A stretch of 64,000 bases of DNA, from NCBI RefSeq assembly GCF_014192335.1, contig NZ_JACHXU010000026.1, positions 1 to 64,000 of the forward strand. The letters are read 5' to 3'. The stretch comes from Aporhodopirellula rubra. GTDB taxonomy: Bacteria > Planctomycetota > Planctomycetia > Pirellulales > Pirellulaceae. This document shows positions 19,617 through 28,482 of the stretch, piece by piece (positions within the stretch are counted from its first letter, which is position 1; the number at the start of each line of letters is the position of its first letter). The position numbers and the translations under genes are program-made. Below the pieces are notes generated by a model. The model saw only the letters and a list, made by a program, of their open reading frames with translations, was not told where the DNA came from and did no database searches.

Positions 19617-20432
19617 TTAAGCCGTCGCGCCCAGCGAAACTTCAATCTCAACGGGGCAATGGTCCGATCCGAGAATGTCATCGCGGATCGTTGCCGCGGA
19701 AACTCGCGGCATGAAACGACGAGCAACCCAGAAATAGTCCAAACGCCATCCAATGTTCCGTTCTCGGGCGTTGCTGCGATAGGTCCACCACGTGTATTTA
19801 TGCGGTGATTGGTCGTAGTATCGAAGTGAGTCGATAAAACCTGCTGCTTCGATCGAACTCAACCCGCTGCGTTCTTGATCGGTAAATCCGGCATTCTTGC
19901 GATTGGCTTTTGAGTTCGCGAGATCGATCTCGTGATGGGCACAATTGAGATCGCCACAGAAGATGACCGGCTTACGACGATTGAGTTTTTGCAAGTAAGC
20001 CAGAAAGTCGGCATCCCATGTTTCGCGATAATCCAACCGTGTGAGTCCACGTTGCGAATTGGGTGTGTAAACGTTGACCAGATGGAAATCGTCCCAGGTT
20101 GCTGTGATCACGCGTCCTTCTCGGTCGTGGTCCTCGATCCCGATTCCGACGGTGTGCTTCTTCATCGGCAGTCGAGTCCAGATCGCGGTGCCGCTGTATC
20201 CAGCTTTCTCGGCACAGTTCCAGACCTGTTGGTATCCGAGTTCATCCGCCCAAGAGGTGTCGACTTGTTCGGGACGAGCTTTGGTCTCTTGCAAACAAAC
20301 GATGTCTGGCGTGTCGCGTTCGACGTAGTCGCGGAATCCTTTGCTCATCGCTGCGCGGATGCCGTTGACGTTCCAGGAAACGATTCGCAGGTTCGATTGG
20401 GAGGAAGCCGGTGTTGGTTGCGTTTTGTGCAT
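19617..20432 (-). CDS. xthA: Exodeoxyribonuclease III
   Basis: A 271-residue Mg-dependent AP endonuclease/3'-5' exonuclease of the exonuclease III family. Motifs in order: SWNVNGIRAA, the metal-binding LQETKA, the GDLNCAHHEIDLANSK loop, and the C-terminal GSDHCPVEI with the catalytic Asp-His. Length matches the family (about 250-270). It repairs abasic sites and 3' blocking groups in DNA. The N-terminus has about 12 extra residues before the first strand. It stands 131 bases downstream of the next minus-strand gene and may be read with it. Confidence 0.95.
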   Translation of the reverse strand: MHKTQPTPASSQSNLRIVSWNVNGIRAAMSKGFRDYVERDTPDIVCLQETKARPEQVDTSWADELGYQQVWNCAEKAGYSGTAIWTRLPMKKHTVGIGIEDHDREGRVITATWDDFHLVNVYTPNSQRGLTRLDYRETWDADFLAYLQKLNRRKPVIFCGDLNCAHHEIDLANSKANRKNAGFTDQERSGLSSIEAAGFIDSLRYYDQSPHKYTWWTYRSNARERNIGWRLDYFWVARRFMPRVSAATIRDDILGSDHCPVEIEVSLGATA

Positions 20433-20563
20433 TCGTACTATTGGGTGCGTTCATCGATGCAGGGTCACGGTCGAGTGAAAACGAACTTTTAACTCGCGCT
20501 CTGATGCAGAGCGAAGCGTTAGGTGCGTTGAAAAACTCGACCGAACAGAATTTTCGCACTACC

Positions 20564-21643
20564 CTACGGGGTTGGGACGATTGGTGCTACCAAGCCTGGA
20601 TTGGCAGCACCGGCGGCGGCCGCAAATACATCGATTTGCCCCGAAACGAGCTGGTCGCCTGGAGGCAATACAAAACGACCAACGCCAACACCCTGCATGT
20701 TGACGTCTTCGATTTCGTTTGGACTTGTGCCGGTTCGATCAATCGCGATCGATTGGATTCGCATGCGATGAACGACGACTTCGTATCGTACTTCGGGAGC
20801 GATCGCGACACGGCTTTCTCGTTGTACCGCGTTTCCGAGTAAATCGATGGTTTGATACAGATCGATGCGAACTTGGCCGGCGTCTCGCGGAAGTCGGACA
20901 CGCTGACTGCCGCCCGGTTCGATGCGATACTGCGGTTCACGACCCGGATGGCGTGCGTCGGTTAATGTGACGATGAGTGTTTCGTTATGCGTGTTGAGGA
21001 ACTCGATTTCGACCGGTGGCAAATTGCCCTCATCGACAATACGAGATTCGATGACAGTCGATTGAGGTCGGATATTGGAAAAACGTGAGATAGGGTGTGG
21101 CGATGTCAGTCCGATGGAAGGATTGATCGGACCAACACTTAATGTCGTGCCGCTCGAATAGTATCCGCCAACGTAGGGGCCACCACCATACGGAACGATA
21201 GCCGGGTAAGGGCTCACACCGATGGGCGGCGGGCCGAGTGGTGGCGCCAACCAAGCATCCAAGTAGGGAGCAAATCCACGTCCGCTACCGATCGGGCGAA
21301 CCGATACCGTCGCGGGAACGAATTGCGGATAAGGGGTGTTCAGGTCGGCTCGTTCGACGGGGCCGTGACCACTGCGAGGGAAACGAATGATTCGATTGAG
21401 AGTGAGGTTGTAAAAACCGAGATAGCGTCCACCGGGAAGGTCGTACTGGTGAGCCCGCTGGTAGAAGAACCGATCGCCCGTGTTTTCAATGACGGTCAGT
21501 CCTTTTCGTGACACGTCGACAAACCCGGTTACATTGCCGTATCCATCGACCATTTCGAGATCGGCTGCCGAGGTGGGTTCGACCGTGAGTACCACGGAAA
21601 AACACGCCAAAAGAAACACGAGGGAATGATTCATTCGGCACAT
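20564..21643 (-). CDS. Secreted Gly/Pro/Tyr-rich protein, function unknown
   Basis: A 359-residue exported protein: signal peptide (LVFLLACFSVVLTVEPTSA), an N-terminal domain of about 90 residues, then a segment with many Pro, Gly and Tyr residues (about 130-180; PPLGPPPIGVSPYP), and a beta-rich C-terminal half with VEIEFLNTHNETLIVTL. I do not recognise a family. The C-terminal half reads like an immunoglobulin-like sandwich. The frame opens at a GTG at 21655, but the ATG at 21643 is preceded by AAAAGTGAG at a suitable distance, so I use it. Neighbours on the same strand are xthA downstream and thymidylate kinase upstream. Confidence 0.75.
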   Translation of the reverse strand: MCRMNHSLVFLLACFSVVLTVEPTSAADLEMVDGYGNVTGFVDVSRKGLTVIENTGDRFFYQRAHQYDLPGGRYLGFYNLTLNRIIRFPRSGHGPVERADLNTPYPQFVPATVSVRPIGSGRGFAPYLDAWLAPPLGPPPIGVSPYPAIVPYGGGPYVGGYYSSGTTLSVGPINPSIGLTSPHPISRFSNIRPQSTVIESRIVDEGNLPPVEIEFLNTHNETLIVTLTDARHPGREPQYRIEPGGSQRVRLPRDAGQVRIDLYQTIDLLGNAVQRESRVAIAPEVRYEVVVHRMRIQSIAIDRTGTSPNEIEDVNMQGVGVGRFVLPPGDQLVSGQIDVFAAAAGAANPGLVAPIVPTP

Positions 21644-21742
21644 GACGATGCTCACTTTTCAAAACGAGGGAATCTGGTTTATGACCGATCATCTCCCGAA
21701 TTGTAACGCACGTGCATTGTCATTCATCTCAGATTTGCATTT

Positions 21743-22369
21743 TTAGCAGTCTGAAAACACCACATCTGCGACGCGTGCGGCCACCTCATCGACAGTTCCT
21801 TCGGCGGAAACCACCGCCCCGCGTCCTCCCGTGTGCGGCAGTTGTTCGAGGAACGCGGAGCGAACACGATCGAGATATTCCGGTCCTCGAGATTCCATTC
21901 GATCGGTCTCGCCACCGAGTCGTGCGAAGGCTTGGTCCACAGGCAGATCAAGTAACAATGTTAAATCCGGACAGATGCCGCCACATGATAAACGACCCAT
22001 TTGCCATAACAGTTCCGGTGTAACGTCTGGTACTCCTGCAGCATCGTTGGTGCTTTGGTAGACAACGTTGGCCAGCAGGAAACGATCCGAGATTACTGTC
22101 TTTCCGGCATCCAATGCCGGCCTCAAAATGGTTTCAACCATTTCGCAACGACTCGCCATGAACAGCATCGCTTCGGTACGCCGGTGCATCGGGAGTTCAC
22201 CATCGAGCAAGATCTCACGTAGCCGCAATCCGATTTCGGTGGAACCGGGATCTCGGACGACGAGCACTTCACGACCGTGCTCGCGAAATGAATCTGCGAG
22301 TCGTTCAATTTGGGTTGTCTTCCCGACTCCGTCGATTCCGTCAAACGAAAAGAAATAGGGGATACTCAT
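21743..22369 (-). CDS. tmk: Thymidylate kinase
   Basis: A 208-residue P-loop kinase that phosphorylates dTMP to dTDP. The P-loop is FDGIDGVGKTTQ at about 8-19, followed by RDPGSTEIGLRLREIL (usual R-E-P-G-G-T, here with Asp and Ser substitutions), the DR-type motif ISDRFLLANVVYQ and DLPVDQAFARL. Length is typical. Its start overlaps by 4 bases (ATGA type) the stop of the upstream membrane-protein gene, which points to translational coupling. The RDPGST variant is typical of planctomycete-like kinases in my view, but this is an impression only. Confidence 0.94.
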   Translation of the reverse strand: MSIPYFFSFDGIDGVGKTTQIERLADSFREHGREVLVVRDPGSTEIGLRLREILLDGELPMHRRTEAMLFMASRCEMVETILRPALDAGKTVISDRFLLANVVYQSTNDAAGVPDVTPELLWQMGRLSCGGICPDLTLLLDLPVDQAFARLGGETDRMESRGPEYLDRVRSAFLEQLPHTGGRGAVVSAEGTVDEVAARVADVVFSDC

Positions 22370-22974
22370 CGGTTCGATCCGTTTGGGGCAAACTGCTGAG
22401 TCGCGGGGTTCGAGAAGCCATCAGGTCCCCCGACAATCGGCAGGTGCTGATAGCTTGTAACGACCCAGCCTCCACCTACGGCTTCAGGGTTGTTGTCCCT
22501 TTTTTCGAATGTCAACAAGAGGCGACGTGGGACACGTATGTCCTGCATGCCACCGCTTCGGCTACTGACTTCGACTTTCACGATCATATCGACATCGGCC
22601 TGTTTGGGCGATGTTTCCTCGATCACTCTGATGCTACGGATACTCCCCACATCGGCTTGGCTGAAGATCCATTGCGGCAACTCGAGAGCGGCCTGACGGC
22701 GCGTCGCTTCGTCACCGATCACCGCCAGTGCTTTCTCGTGATCGTTCGCCTCGACCGCATCCGCCGTTTGACGGATTAGCATTTCAATCTGTTCGCGATC
22801 GGTAACCCAGTTTTCGGAGACGAACCATGAAACCGGGACTAAGAGAGCGATCACCAATCCCAGGATTGCGAGTTGCTTCTTTCCCGTTTGAAGCCAACCG
22901 AATAGGAGTCCTGCAGCGAGCACCGAGAGCATCAATGCGGTGATCAGAGGGCTTTCAGCGATCAGCTGTAACAT
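22366..22974 (-). CDS. Membrane protein with two N-terminal helices, function unknown
   Basis: A 202-residue protein. Two hydrophobic segments at about 10-27 and 34-52 (LITALMLSVLAAGLLFG and LAILGLVIALLVPVSWFV) form a hairpin anchor. The rest (about 60-185) is a soluble domain of alternating helix and strands with TADAVEANDHEKALAVIGDE, which looks like an NTF2-like fold. I see no catalytic motif. Its stop overlaps the start of tmk by 4 bases, and the POT transporter gene ends 42 bases upstream, so these three may share a transcript. Confidence 0.8.
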   Translation of the reverse strand: MLQLIAESPLITALMLSVLAAGLLFGWLQTGKKQLAILGLVIALLVPVSWFVSENWVTDREQIEMLIRQTADAVEANDHEKALAVIGDEATRRQAALELPQWIFSQADVGSIRSIRVIEETSPKQADVDMIVKVEVSSRSGGMQDIRVPRRLLLTFEKRDNNPEAVGGGWVVTSYQHLPIVGGPDGFSNPATQQFAPNGSNR

Positions 22975-23016
22975 GTCGTTTTCCGATAGTGGGGATACGA
23001 AAATCTCGATGTTAGC

Positions 23017-25113
23017 CTAGGCCGACATCGATTCGTCAGCGAGAGACTTTTCGTGCATTTCGTCGGCTGATTCATCCTGAATGTAGGTCTTTTCTTTGTA
23101 GAAGTATCCCACAGGAACAAAGACGATTGCGGTGAAGAAGATACACTTCGTCCAAAACCAGAAGTAGTCCGCTCCCTCGAGAAGCACACGACCGCCAATG
23201 GCGTAGTCTCGCGAAAAGGTGGTTTCGCTTCCTCCGCCTTTGCTGTTGTCAATCTCGGCCTTCGCTGCGGCTGTCTTCTCCGCATCGCCTTCGCCAAGAA
23301 TCTTGATTCTCTGTCGCTCGAGCCAACTGTAGGATTTTTCTTCGCCATCGTTACCGGCGTCGTCGTTTATCCGTTGCAATGATCCCGTCAGGGTTTCATC
23401 CCATTTGGTGCCATCGATGCCGTCGGCGCCTTCGGATACGAGTTGATAGCGATCGCGTGAGATCAGTTTGTAACGAATCGGGTTGCCGTGTGCGTCTTTG
23501 ATGTCACCGAGCAACGCGTCGACTTTGTCGATGCTAGGCAGTGTATCGCCCGATGCTTCCGCGTCGCCAAAGAAGGCTTCCTCGATTTTGTCGGCAGCAC
23601 TCTCGAAAATCGGTTTGGACGCGTTTTCTAGAGACTGTAACACCCCATCCGAATCTAACGTGAGAACAACGTCATCATCGTTGCCGGGTTCGGCGTCAGG
23701 GCCAGGAATGAGGAGTTGATGAACGGACGGTTCGTCGCCTGTGGATTCGAGATATGTGCCGGTGAACTCGCCATTGCTGAGTGTCTTTCCGGCGGCCATC
23801 GTTTGTGGATCGAGTTCCGAAACGAGCTTGGTAACGGTGGGAGTTTGAATAAAGTGATTGACGATCGCGGTGAAGGCGTTTCCGAGCGAAACGGATAACA
23901 GGAACACCGCCATCACGACAGACTTCATGTTTTTAGGAGCTTGGGTGTACGCAAACTCCAGGCAGGTGATGGATACCATGACTTCGGAAGCTGTCAGTAC
24001 GCCGTATGCCAAAAATTGCCATGAGATCGAAGGTTCGAGACCTGCGTCGATCTTCTCTTGCAGCATTGAAACGATGGCAAAGCCGCCTACCATCACGAAC
24101 AGTCCGATCGAAATCTTCCGAATCGGTGTGAGCGTGAATACGCGATTGACGAGCGGGTAGATCACGAACTGGAAAACTGGGATGAGGGTCAAGATCAAGA
24201 TCGGATTGACCGCTTGGATTTGGGACTCGAGCCAAGTCATGCCGAGCCAAGTCCGATTGAGGCTCTTGGTCTGGAGAACCCACGACGACCCCGTTTGATC
24301 AAACAGTGCCCAGAAAACCGCAACGAACGAAAAGATGATCATCAATTTCAGAATCGCGGTAATCCCTGTCGCACTGAACGTCTCCTTGATGAATTCTTTG
24401 CCTCCAGGCGGGATGTGGATGAACTTGTTTCGGCCGAGCCAAAAGAGGAACGTGGCGAGCGCCATTAACACGCCGGGAATCCCAAACGCCCAGTGGGGGC
24501 CGTAGTTTTGAAGAACCCAAGGGGTGAGCAGCGTCGAGAGGAATGCACCAAAGTTGATGCTGAAGTAAAACCACTGGTAGACTTTGGTCAGCAGGTGCTG
24601 ATTGGATTTTCCGAATTGGTCGCCGACGTGAGCGGACACACACGGTTTGATCCCGCCCGATCCGATTGAGATCAGCAGCAGTCCGGCGAACAACCACCAA
24701 CCCGCACTCATCGGCGGTGAACCCATGAAGGCGAGAGCGGCGTGTCCGAGACAGTAAACGATCGAAAGATAAAGAATCGTTTTGTATTTTCCGAGGAAAA
24801 CGTCAGCCAACAACGCGCCAAGCACGGGGAAAAAATAGGCCGCCATCGTGAAGGAGTGATAGTGCTCGGTGGCCTCAGCGTTGCTCATGCCCGTGCCGGT
24901 CGCGGACGTACCCATCCAGTGCAAGTAGTCGGTCATGAAGATCGTTAAAATCGACTTCATGCCATAGAAACTGAATCGTTCGGCGGCTTCGTTCCCGATG
25001 ATATAAGGAATACCGCCTGGCAATCCGGTCGAACCGGATGGGCGTGTCTGGTACTCCGAGGGCGTGTCGGTACTGGATTCCAAACCGACTGGGTCAATAC
25101 TGGCTGACGACAT
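23017..25113 (-). CDS. POT/PTR-family proton-dependent peptide transporter with large insert
   Basis: A 698-residue membrane transporter. The family signature is clear: IIGNEAAERFSFYGMKSIL (ExxER on helix 1) and GSGGIKPCVSAHVGDQF near helix 5, followed by KVYQWFYFSINFGAFLST. About eleven to twelve membrane helices run to residue 425. A soluble insert of about 220 residues (about 425-645) rich in Asp, Glu and Gly then separates the last helix (WFWTKCIFFTAIVFVPVGYFY) from the rest; normal POT carriers are 450-500 residues. POT carriers import di- and tripeptides with protons across the inner membrane. The insert is unexplained. The ATG start lies 182 bases from the divergent RDD gene. Confidence 0.93.
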   Translation of the reverse strand: MSSASIDPVGLESSTDTPSEYQTRPSGSTGLPGGIPYIIGNEAAERFSFYGMKSILTIFMTDYLHWMGTSATGTGMSNAEATEHYHSFTMAAYFFPVLGALLADVFLGKYKTILYLSIVYCLGHAALAFMGSPPMSAGWWLFAGLLLISIGSGGIKPCVSAHVGDQFGKSNQHLLTKVYQWFYFSINFGAFLSTLLTPWVLQNYGPHWAFGIPGVLMALATFLFWLGRNKFIHIPPGGKEFIKETFSATGITAILKLMIIFSFVAVFWALFDQTGSSWVLQTKSLNRTWLGMTWLESQIQAVNPILILTLIPVFQFVIYPLVNRVFTLTPIRKISIGLFVMVGGFAIVSMLQEKIDAGLEPSISWQFLAYGVLTASEVMVSITCLEFAYTQAPKNMKSVVMAVFLLSVSLGNAFTAIVNHFIQTPTVTKLVSELDPQTMAAGKTLSNGEFTGTYLESTGDEPSVHQLLIPGPDAEPGNDDDVVLTLDSDGVLQSLENASKPIFESAADKIEEAFFGDAEASGDTLPSIDKVDALLGDIKDAHGNPIRYKLISRDRYQLVSEGADGIDGTKWDETLTGSLQRINDDAGNDGEEKSYSWLERQRIKILGEGDAEKTAAAKAEIDNSKGGGSETTFSRDYAIGGRVLLEGADYFWFWTKCIFFTAIVFVPVGYFYKEKTYIQDESADEMHEKSLADESMSA

Positions 25114-25295
25114 CGAGATCCTCTCGGAAGAGTGTTTTGGTGGGTGACGACAAATTTTGGCGTGACTGATTCACGCGTCGAGCCATCAATTTGCACGGGG
25201 AACGCGGAGGTTCGTACGGCGGGCAGGGGTAACTTAACAAAAACCTGGCTCGTGCACGTACACCGGTGCCGGACGAAATTATGTAAATTGGGCTC

Positions 25296-26291
25296 ATGTC
25301 AACCACGACCAATCCTGATGATCGAATCTCCACCTCTAGAACGTCACCTGCGTCCACGGCGACGTCTGAGGATGACGCCGGAGGGATGGTGGGGGCGACG
25401 TCACGCCCGCTGGATACCACGATCGAGGTGGTGACGCCCGAGAATATTGCGTTCGAATACCAATTGGCGGGGCCGTTTCGGCGTCTGCCTGCGTACCTCA
25501 TCGATATTTTGGTGCGATACGGAATTATCGCGGCTTTGGCGCTTACGTTGGTTTTCGTTGTGGGAATGATCGACGTCGATATCCTCGGGTCGTTTGCCTT
25601 CGGGGCGGGGCTGGTTAGCTATTTCTTGATTAGCTGGTTCTACGGAGCCGCGCTGGAGACCTATTTCAACGGTCGAACGGTGGGCAAATGGATGTTTGGT
25701 ATTCGGGTGATCGACGTCGATGGTTGCCCGATTACGGGGCGCCGTGCGATCATTCGAAACTTGCTTAGGATTGCGGATTTGGCGCCGATGTCGACTCTGC
25801 CATCGCTTGCCATGGACATGCCGCCCATGCTTTTTATTCCCACAGGGATTGTCGGAATGATCAGCGTGATTTGCACACGGAGGATGCAGCGGCTCGGCGA
25901 CATCGCTGCGGGGACGATGGTGATTGTTGACGAGAAGACCTGGCGTCTGCCCGTGGCAAAAATCGAAGACCCTCGGGTCGCGCCGTTGGCGTCGTTCGTT
26001 CCTGGTGACTATCTCGTCTCACGCAGCATGGCACGCACGCTGGCTATTTATGCCGAACGACGTCATTACCTGACACCGGGCCGGCGAGCTGAAATCGCAC
26101 GGCATCTGGCGATTCCTCTTATCGAAAGATTCGACTTCGTTTCTGATGTCGACTTCGATTTATTGATGCTCGCGTTGTACTACCGCACCTTCCTGGCTGA
26201 TCCTTCGGATGAGCCGGCCGACCTCGGACCCTTGGCCGGGTATAGCCCCTTACGTCGAGATCAGAACCGAGTGATTCCCGCCGCGGTTTAG
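25296..26291 (+). CDS. RDD-family membrane protein
   Basis: A 331-residue inner-membrane protein. A Ser/Thr-rich N-terminus (1-45) precedes the RDD domain, which opens with LAGPFRRLPAYLIDILV (the usual Arg-Asp of the name replaced by RLPAYLID) and contains TVGKWMFGIRVIDVDGCPI, a family-type cytoplasmic loop, between three or four hydrophobic segments. The last 120 residues are soluble and helical. RDD proteins are poorly understood; some act as ion or sodium-proton antiporters. The stop overlaps that of the convergent squalene-cyclase-like gene by 4 bases. Confidence 0.88.
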   Translation: MSTTTNPDDRISTSRTSPASTATSEDDAGGMVGATSRPLDTTIEVVTPENIAFEYQLAGPFRRLPAYLIDILVRYGIIAALALTLVFVVGMIDVDILGSFAFGAGLVSYFLISWFYGAALETYFNGRTVGKWMFGIRVIDVDGCPITGRRAIIRNLLRIADLAPMSTLPSLAMDMPPMLFIPTGIVGMISVICTRRMQRLGDIAAGTMVIVDEKTWRLPVAKIEDPRVAPLASFVPGDYLVSRSMARTLAIYAERRHYLTPGRRAEIARHLAIPLIERFDFVSDVDFDLLMLALYYRTFLADPSDEPADLGPLAGYSPLRRDQNRVIPAAV

Positions 26292-27850
26292 AGAGGAAAT
26301 TCGTCCTCTTCGGTTTGTTCCGCGTAGAGCGGCATGTGTCGATAGTAGACCTCGAGAATCATCGTCGCGAAAGAAGTAATGCAGAGTCTGCCTGCTCCCG
26401 ATACGTGATTACTCGGGAAGAACCAACTTCCTTTGGCCCCGCCTTCTTGGGCCTGTGTTTCCACCAACCAGTCTCGCAGTTGGGTGTTAAAGGCATCCCA
26501 TTCGGGACCGCCGGTTTGCCGGAGCACTTGGGCGGCGTAATAGTTGTAGTAGATGTCATTCTTCAGGACGCCCTTCTTTGCCAGTCCTTTCACGCCCTCC
26601 TGGAGTGCTTTGTTGTTTTTGTCCCATCCGGTGTACATCCGGCAAAGCAAACCAACTGCAGTGGTTGCGGGGCGGAGTTGCGTTTCTGGTTTGGCGTAAC
26701 CGTACCAAGCACCGCCGTTCGATTGCACCTTGTCCAGAAACCTCATGGATCCCTGAATCGTTTGCGGTGGGATGATTAGGTGTCCCATGTAACCGCTTTT
26801 CAATGCCATGATTTGCCATCCGACGACGGAGGTGTCACCGCCGCGGCCGTCTTGGAAAGCGTATCGCCAACCACCGTCACGACATTGTGCGGCGACGATG
26901 TAATTGAGTGCCGCTTGGGTGGGCGCGGCGAGTGTAGGGTCTTCGGTCATCGCGTACGCTTCGCTGAGCGCGATCGTGGCGAGACCGTGGGAGTACATGT
27001 TGCCATCACGTTCGCTGAGGTCCAGAACTGGCAAGCCCGATTTTACTCCCGGTTTGCCGCTTCGGATGAGGTACTGCAAGCCACGCCTGACGATGGGCTG
27101 GAAATCGCCCGACTTGTGCGTTTGGCCCGCGCCTAAGAACGGCAGCAGGGCCATCGCGGTTGCACCGTTGAATGCAGTCGAACGTTTTTCTTCGCATCCG
27201 TTCCCACATCGGTTGTTGCAAACCAAATTATGGGCAAACGTCCAACGACCATCACGCATCTGGTGCAATGAGATCCATTTGAGCGCTTCCGTGACAGCAG
27301 CTTCGCTGGCGGAGTTGCCCCCATACTCTCGTAGCAATTTCTTCTTCATCTGGTCCGATCGGCTGTCCATCGCTGATGTCTGGACTGATGCGAGCGTTTG
27401 GAGGGTTGCCGCCGCGGGAGCCATCTCGGATGCAAAATCAGAAACGTCCAATGGGATTGCAGCAATGTCCATTGGAACATCGATTTCGATCGGTTCGGCC
27501 ATTTCGAGAGATTCTGTCATCTCGACCGGTTCGGTTACCTCTTCGACGACTTCCATCTCACCGGGATCGATCTGCTCGATCGTGAATTCCTCGATCTCTG
27601 GACCTTCTTCGCCAGTCGCTGTTGCGGAGAGAACGTTGACCATGCGAACAGGGTCGGTCAATGAAACGAGGCCCAACGCCAGGAGAATTCCCACATGGAT
27701 GAGCGTGCTGATCAACCATGCAGGTGCGTCTTTTAGAAACGCAAATCGTCCTGATGTGAAGTTCTCCTCGTCCCTCTCGTCTTCTTCGACAGGAAGAGTG
27801 GTTGGGAGAGCGTCGAGGTCGGGAAGCAGTTGTTCCGTCGTAGACGACAT
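26288..27850 (-). CDS. Membrane-anchored protein with squalene-cyclase/prenyltransferase repeats
   Basis: A 520-residue protein. A charged acidic N-terminus (1-40) precedes one membrane segment (ISTLIHVGILLALGLVSL), then a 120-residue stretch rich in Glu, Pro, Met and Val (EVTEPVEMTESLEMAEPIEI), then an alpha-alpha barrel from about residue 190 with repeated helix pairs: EALKWISLHQMRDGRW, GLQYLIRSGKPG, ALNYIVAAQCRDGGW and SMRFLDKVQSNGGAW. The catalytic DxDD of true squalene-hopene cyclases is not seen. It is therefore probably a binding or scaffold protein rather than a cyclase. The frame opens at 27928 but the ATG at 27850 fits better. Planctomycetes encode several such proteins. Confidence 0.88.
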   Translation of the reverse strand: MSSTTEQLLPDLDALPTTLPVEEDERDEENFTSGRFAFLKDAPAWLISTLIHVGILLALGLVSLTDPVRMVNVLSATATGEEGPEIEEFTIEQIDPGEMEVVEEVTEPVEMTESLEMAEPIEIDVPMDIAAIPLDVSDFASEMAPAAATLQTLASVQTSAMDSRSDQMKKKLLREYGGNSASEAAVTEALKWISLHQMRDGRWTFAHNLVCNNRCGNGCEEKRSTAFNGATAMALLPFLGAGQTHKSGDFQPIVRRGLQYLIRSGKPGVKSGLPVLDLSERDGNMYSHGLATIALSEAYAMTEDPTLAAPTQAALNYIVAAQCRDGGWRYAFQDGRGGDTSVVGWQIMALKSGYMGHLIIPPQTIQGSMRFLDKVQSNGGAWYGYAKPETQLRPATTAVGLLCRMYTGWDKNNKALQEGVKGLAKKGVLKNDIYYNYYAAQVLRQTGGPEWDAFNTQLRDWLVETQAQEGGAKGSWFFPSNHVSGAGRLCITSFATMILEVYYRHMPLYAEQTEEDEFPL

Positions 27851-28199
27851 ATTGGATCCGAGGTGACGATAAATGTGGAAGCGTATTGAAAAATGGGCCC
27901 GGTCGAGTCGCGGCCCTCGCAAGGTCATTCAAACACGCGTCAGCCTATACTATAGGTGAAGCAACGGCCTTTATCAGCAAAAGTACGGTGCTCGTCGGGA
28001 TGTAAACGGTCTTATTCCGATTTTGTACTCAGCAGGAGTGCTTTCAGAGATTGTGGGGCAGCAATTAGAATTCGCGGCTTCGGCAGTAGCTGCGATGCAC
28101 GGAGCATTCTTGTGACGCTCTTAGCGGCCACCTGATCGATCGCACCATCTTATTCTCATGCATGCACGAAGTTTCTAGAACTAACCAGGAACCCCTCTG
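27851..28199. other. Divergent intergenic region, about 350 bases
   Basis: Between the starts of the squalene-cyclase-like gene (minus) and ppnP (plus). It holds the perfect palindrome at 27944-27956 and, just before ppnP, the sequence ACCAGGAACCCC as the ribosome binding site. No RNA gene or further ORF is convincing. Confidence 0.5.
27944..27956. promoter_or_regulatory. Perfect 13-base palindrome, candidate operator
   Basis: CCTATA-C-TATAGG lies 94 bases before the squalene-cyclase-like start and 243 bases before ppnP. It contains a TATACT that could be a -10 element for either direction. A palindrome of this size with one central base is somewhat uncommon but can arise by chance. Confidence 0.35.
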
Positions 28200-28478
28200 A
28201 TGAACGTCAACGAATATTTCGACGGCAACGTCAAATCAATTGGATTTACAAACAGCGAAGGACGCGTTACTTCCGGGGTAATGGCGGCCGGCAACTACGA
28301 ATTCGGAACAAGTGAACACGAGTTGATGAAGGTTGTTTCAGGCACCATGGAAGTGAAATTGCCCGGTAGTGATGCCTTCAAGGCGATTTCCGCCGGGCAA
28401 CAATTCGAAGTGGAGGCCAACAAAACCTTTCAGGTGCGGGTCGGTGAGCCTACGGCGTACCTTTGCTTTTATAGCTAA
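28200..28478 (+). CDS. ppnP: Pyrimidine/purine nucleoside phosphorylase PpnP
   Basis: A 92-residue cupin of the PpnP (YaiE, formerly DUF1255) family. Recognisable segments are VKSIGFTNSEGRVTSGVMAAGNYEF, HELMKVVSGTMEV, and FQVRVGEPTAYLCFY. These small enzymes phosphorolyse several nucleosides to the free base and ribose-1-phosphate. The length is exactly family size. AGGA 8-11 bases before the ATG supports the start. It converges with the WecA-like gene, ends 4 bases apart. Confidence 0.95.
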   Translation: MNVNEYFDGNVKSIGFTNSEGRVTSGVMAAGNYEFGTSEHELMKVVSGTMEVKLPGSDAFKAISAGQQFEVEANKTFQVRVGEPTAYLCFYS

Positions 28479-28482
28479 CCGC

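Noticed and set aside
26904-27866. 320-codon plus-strand frame across the squalene-cyclase-like gene
   Set aside because: Antisense to a gene with clear repeats; composition (Ser/Arg-rich) is that of a shadow frame.
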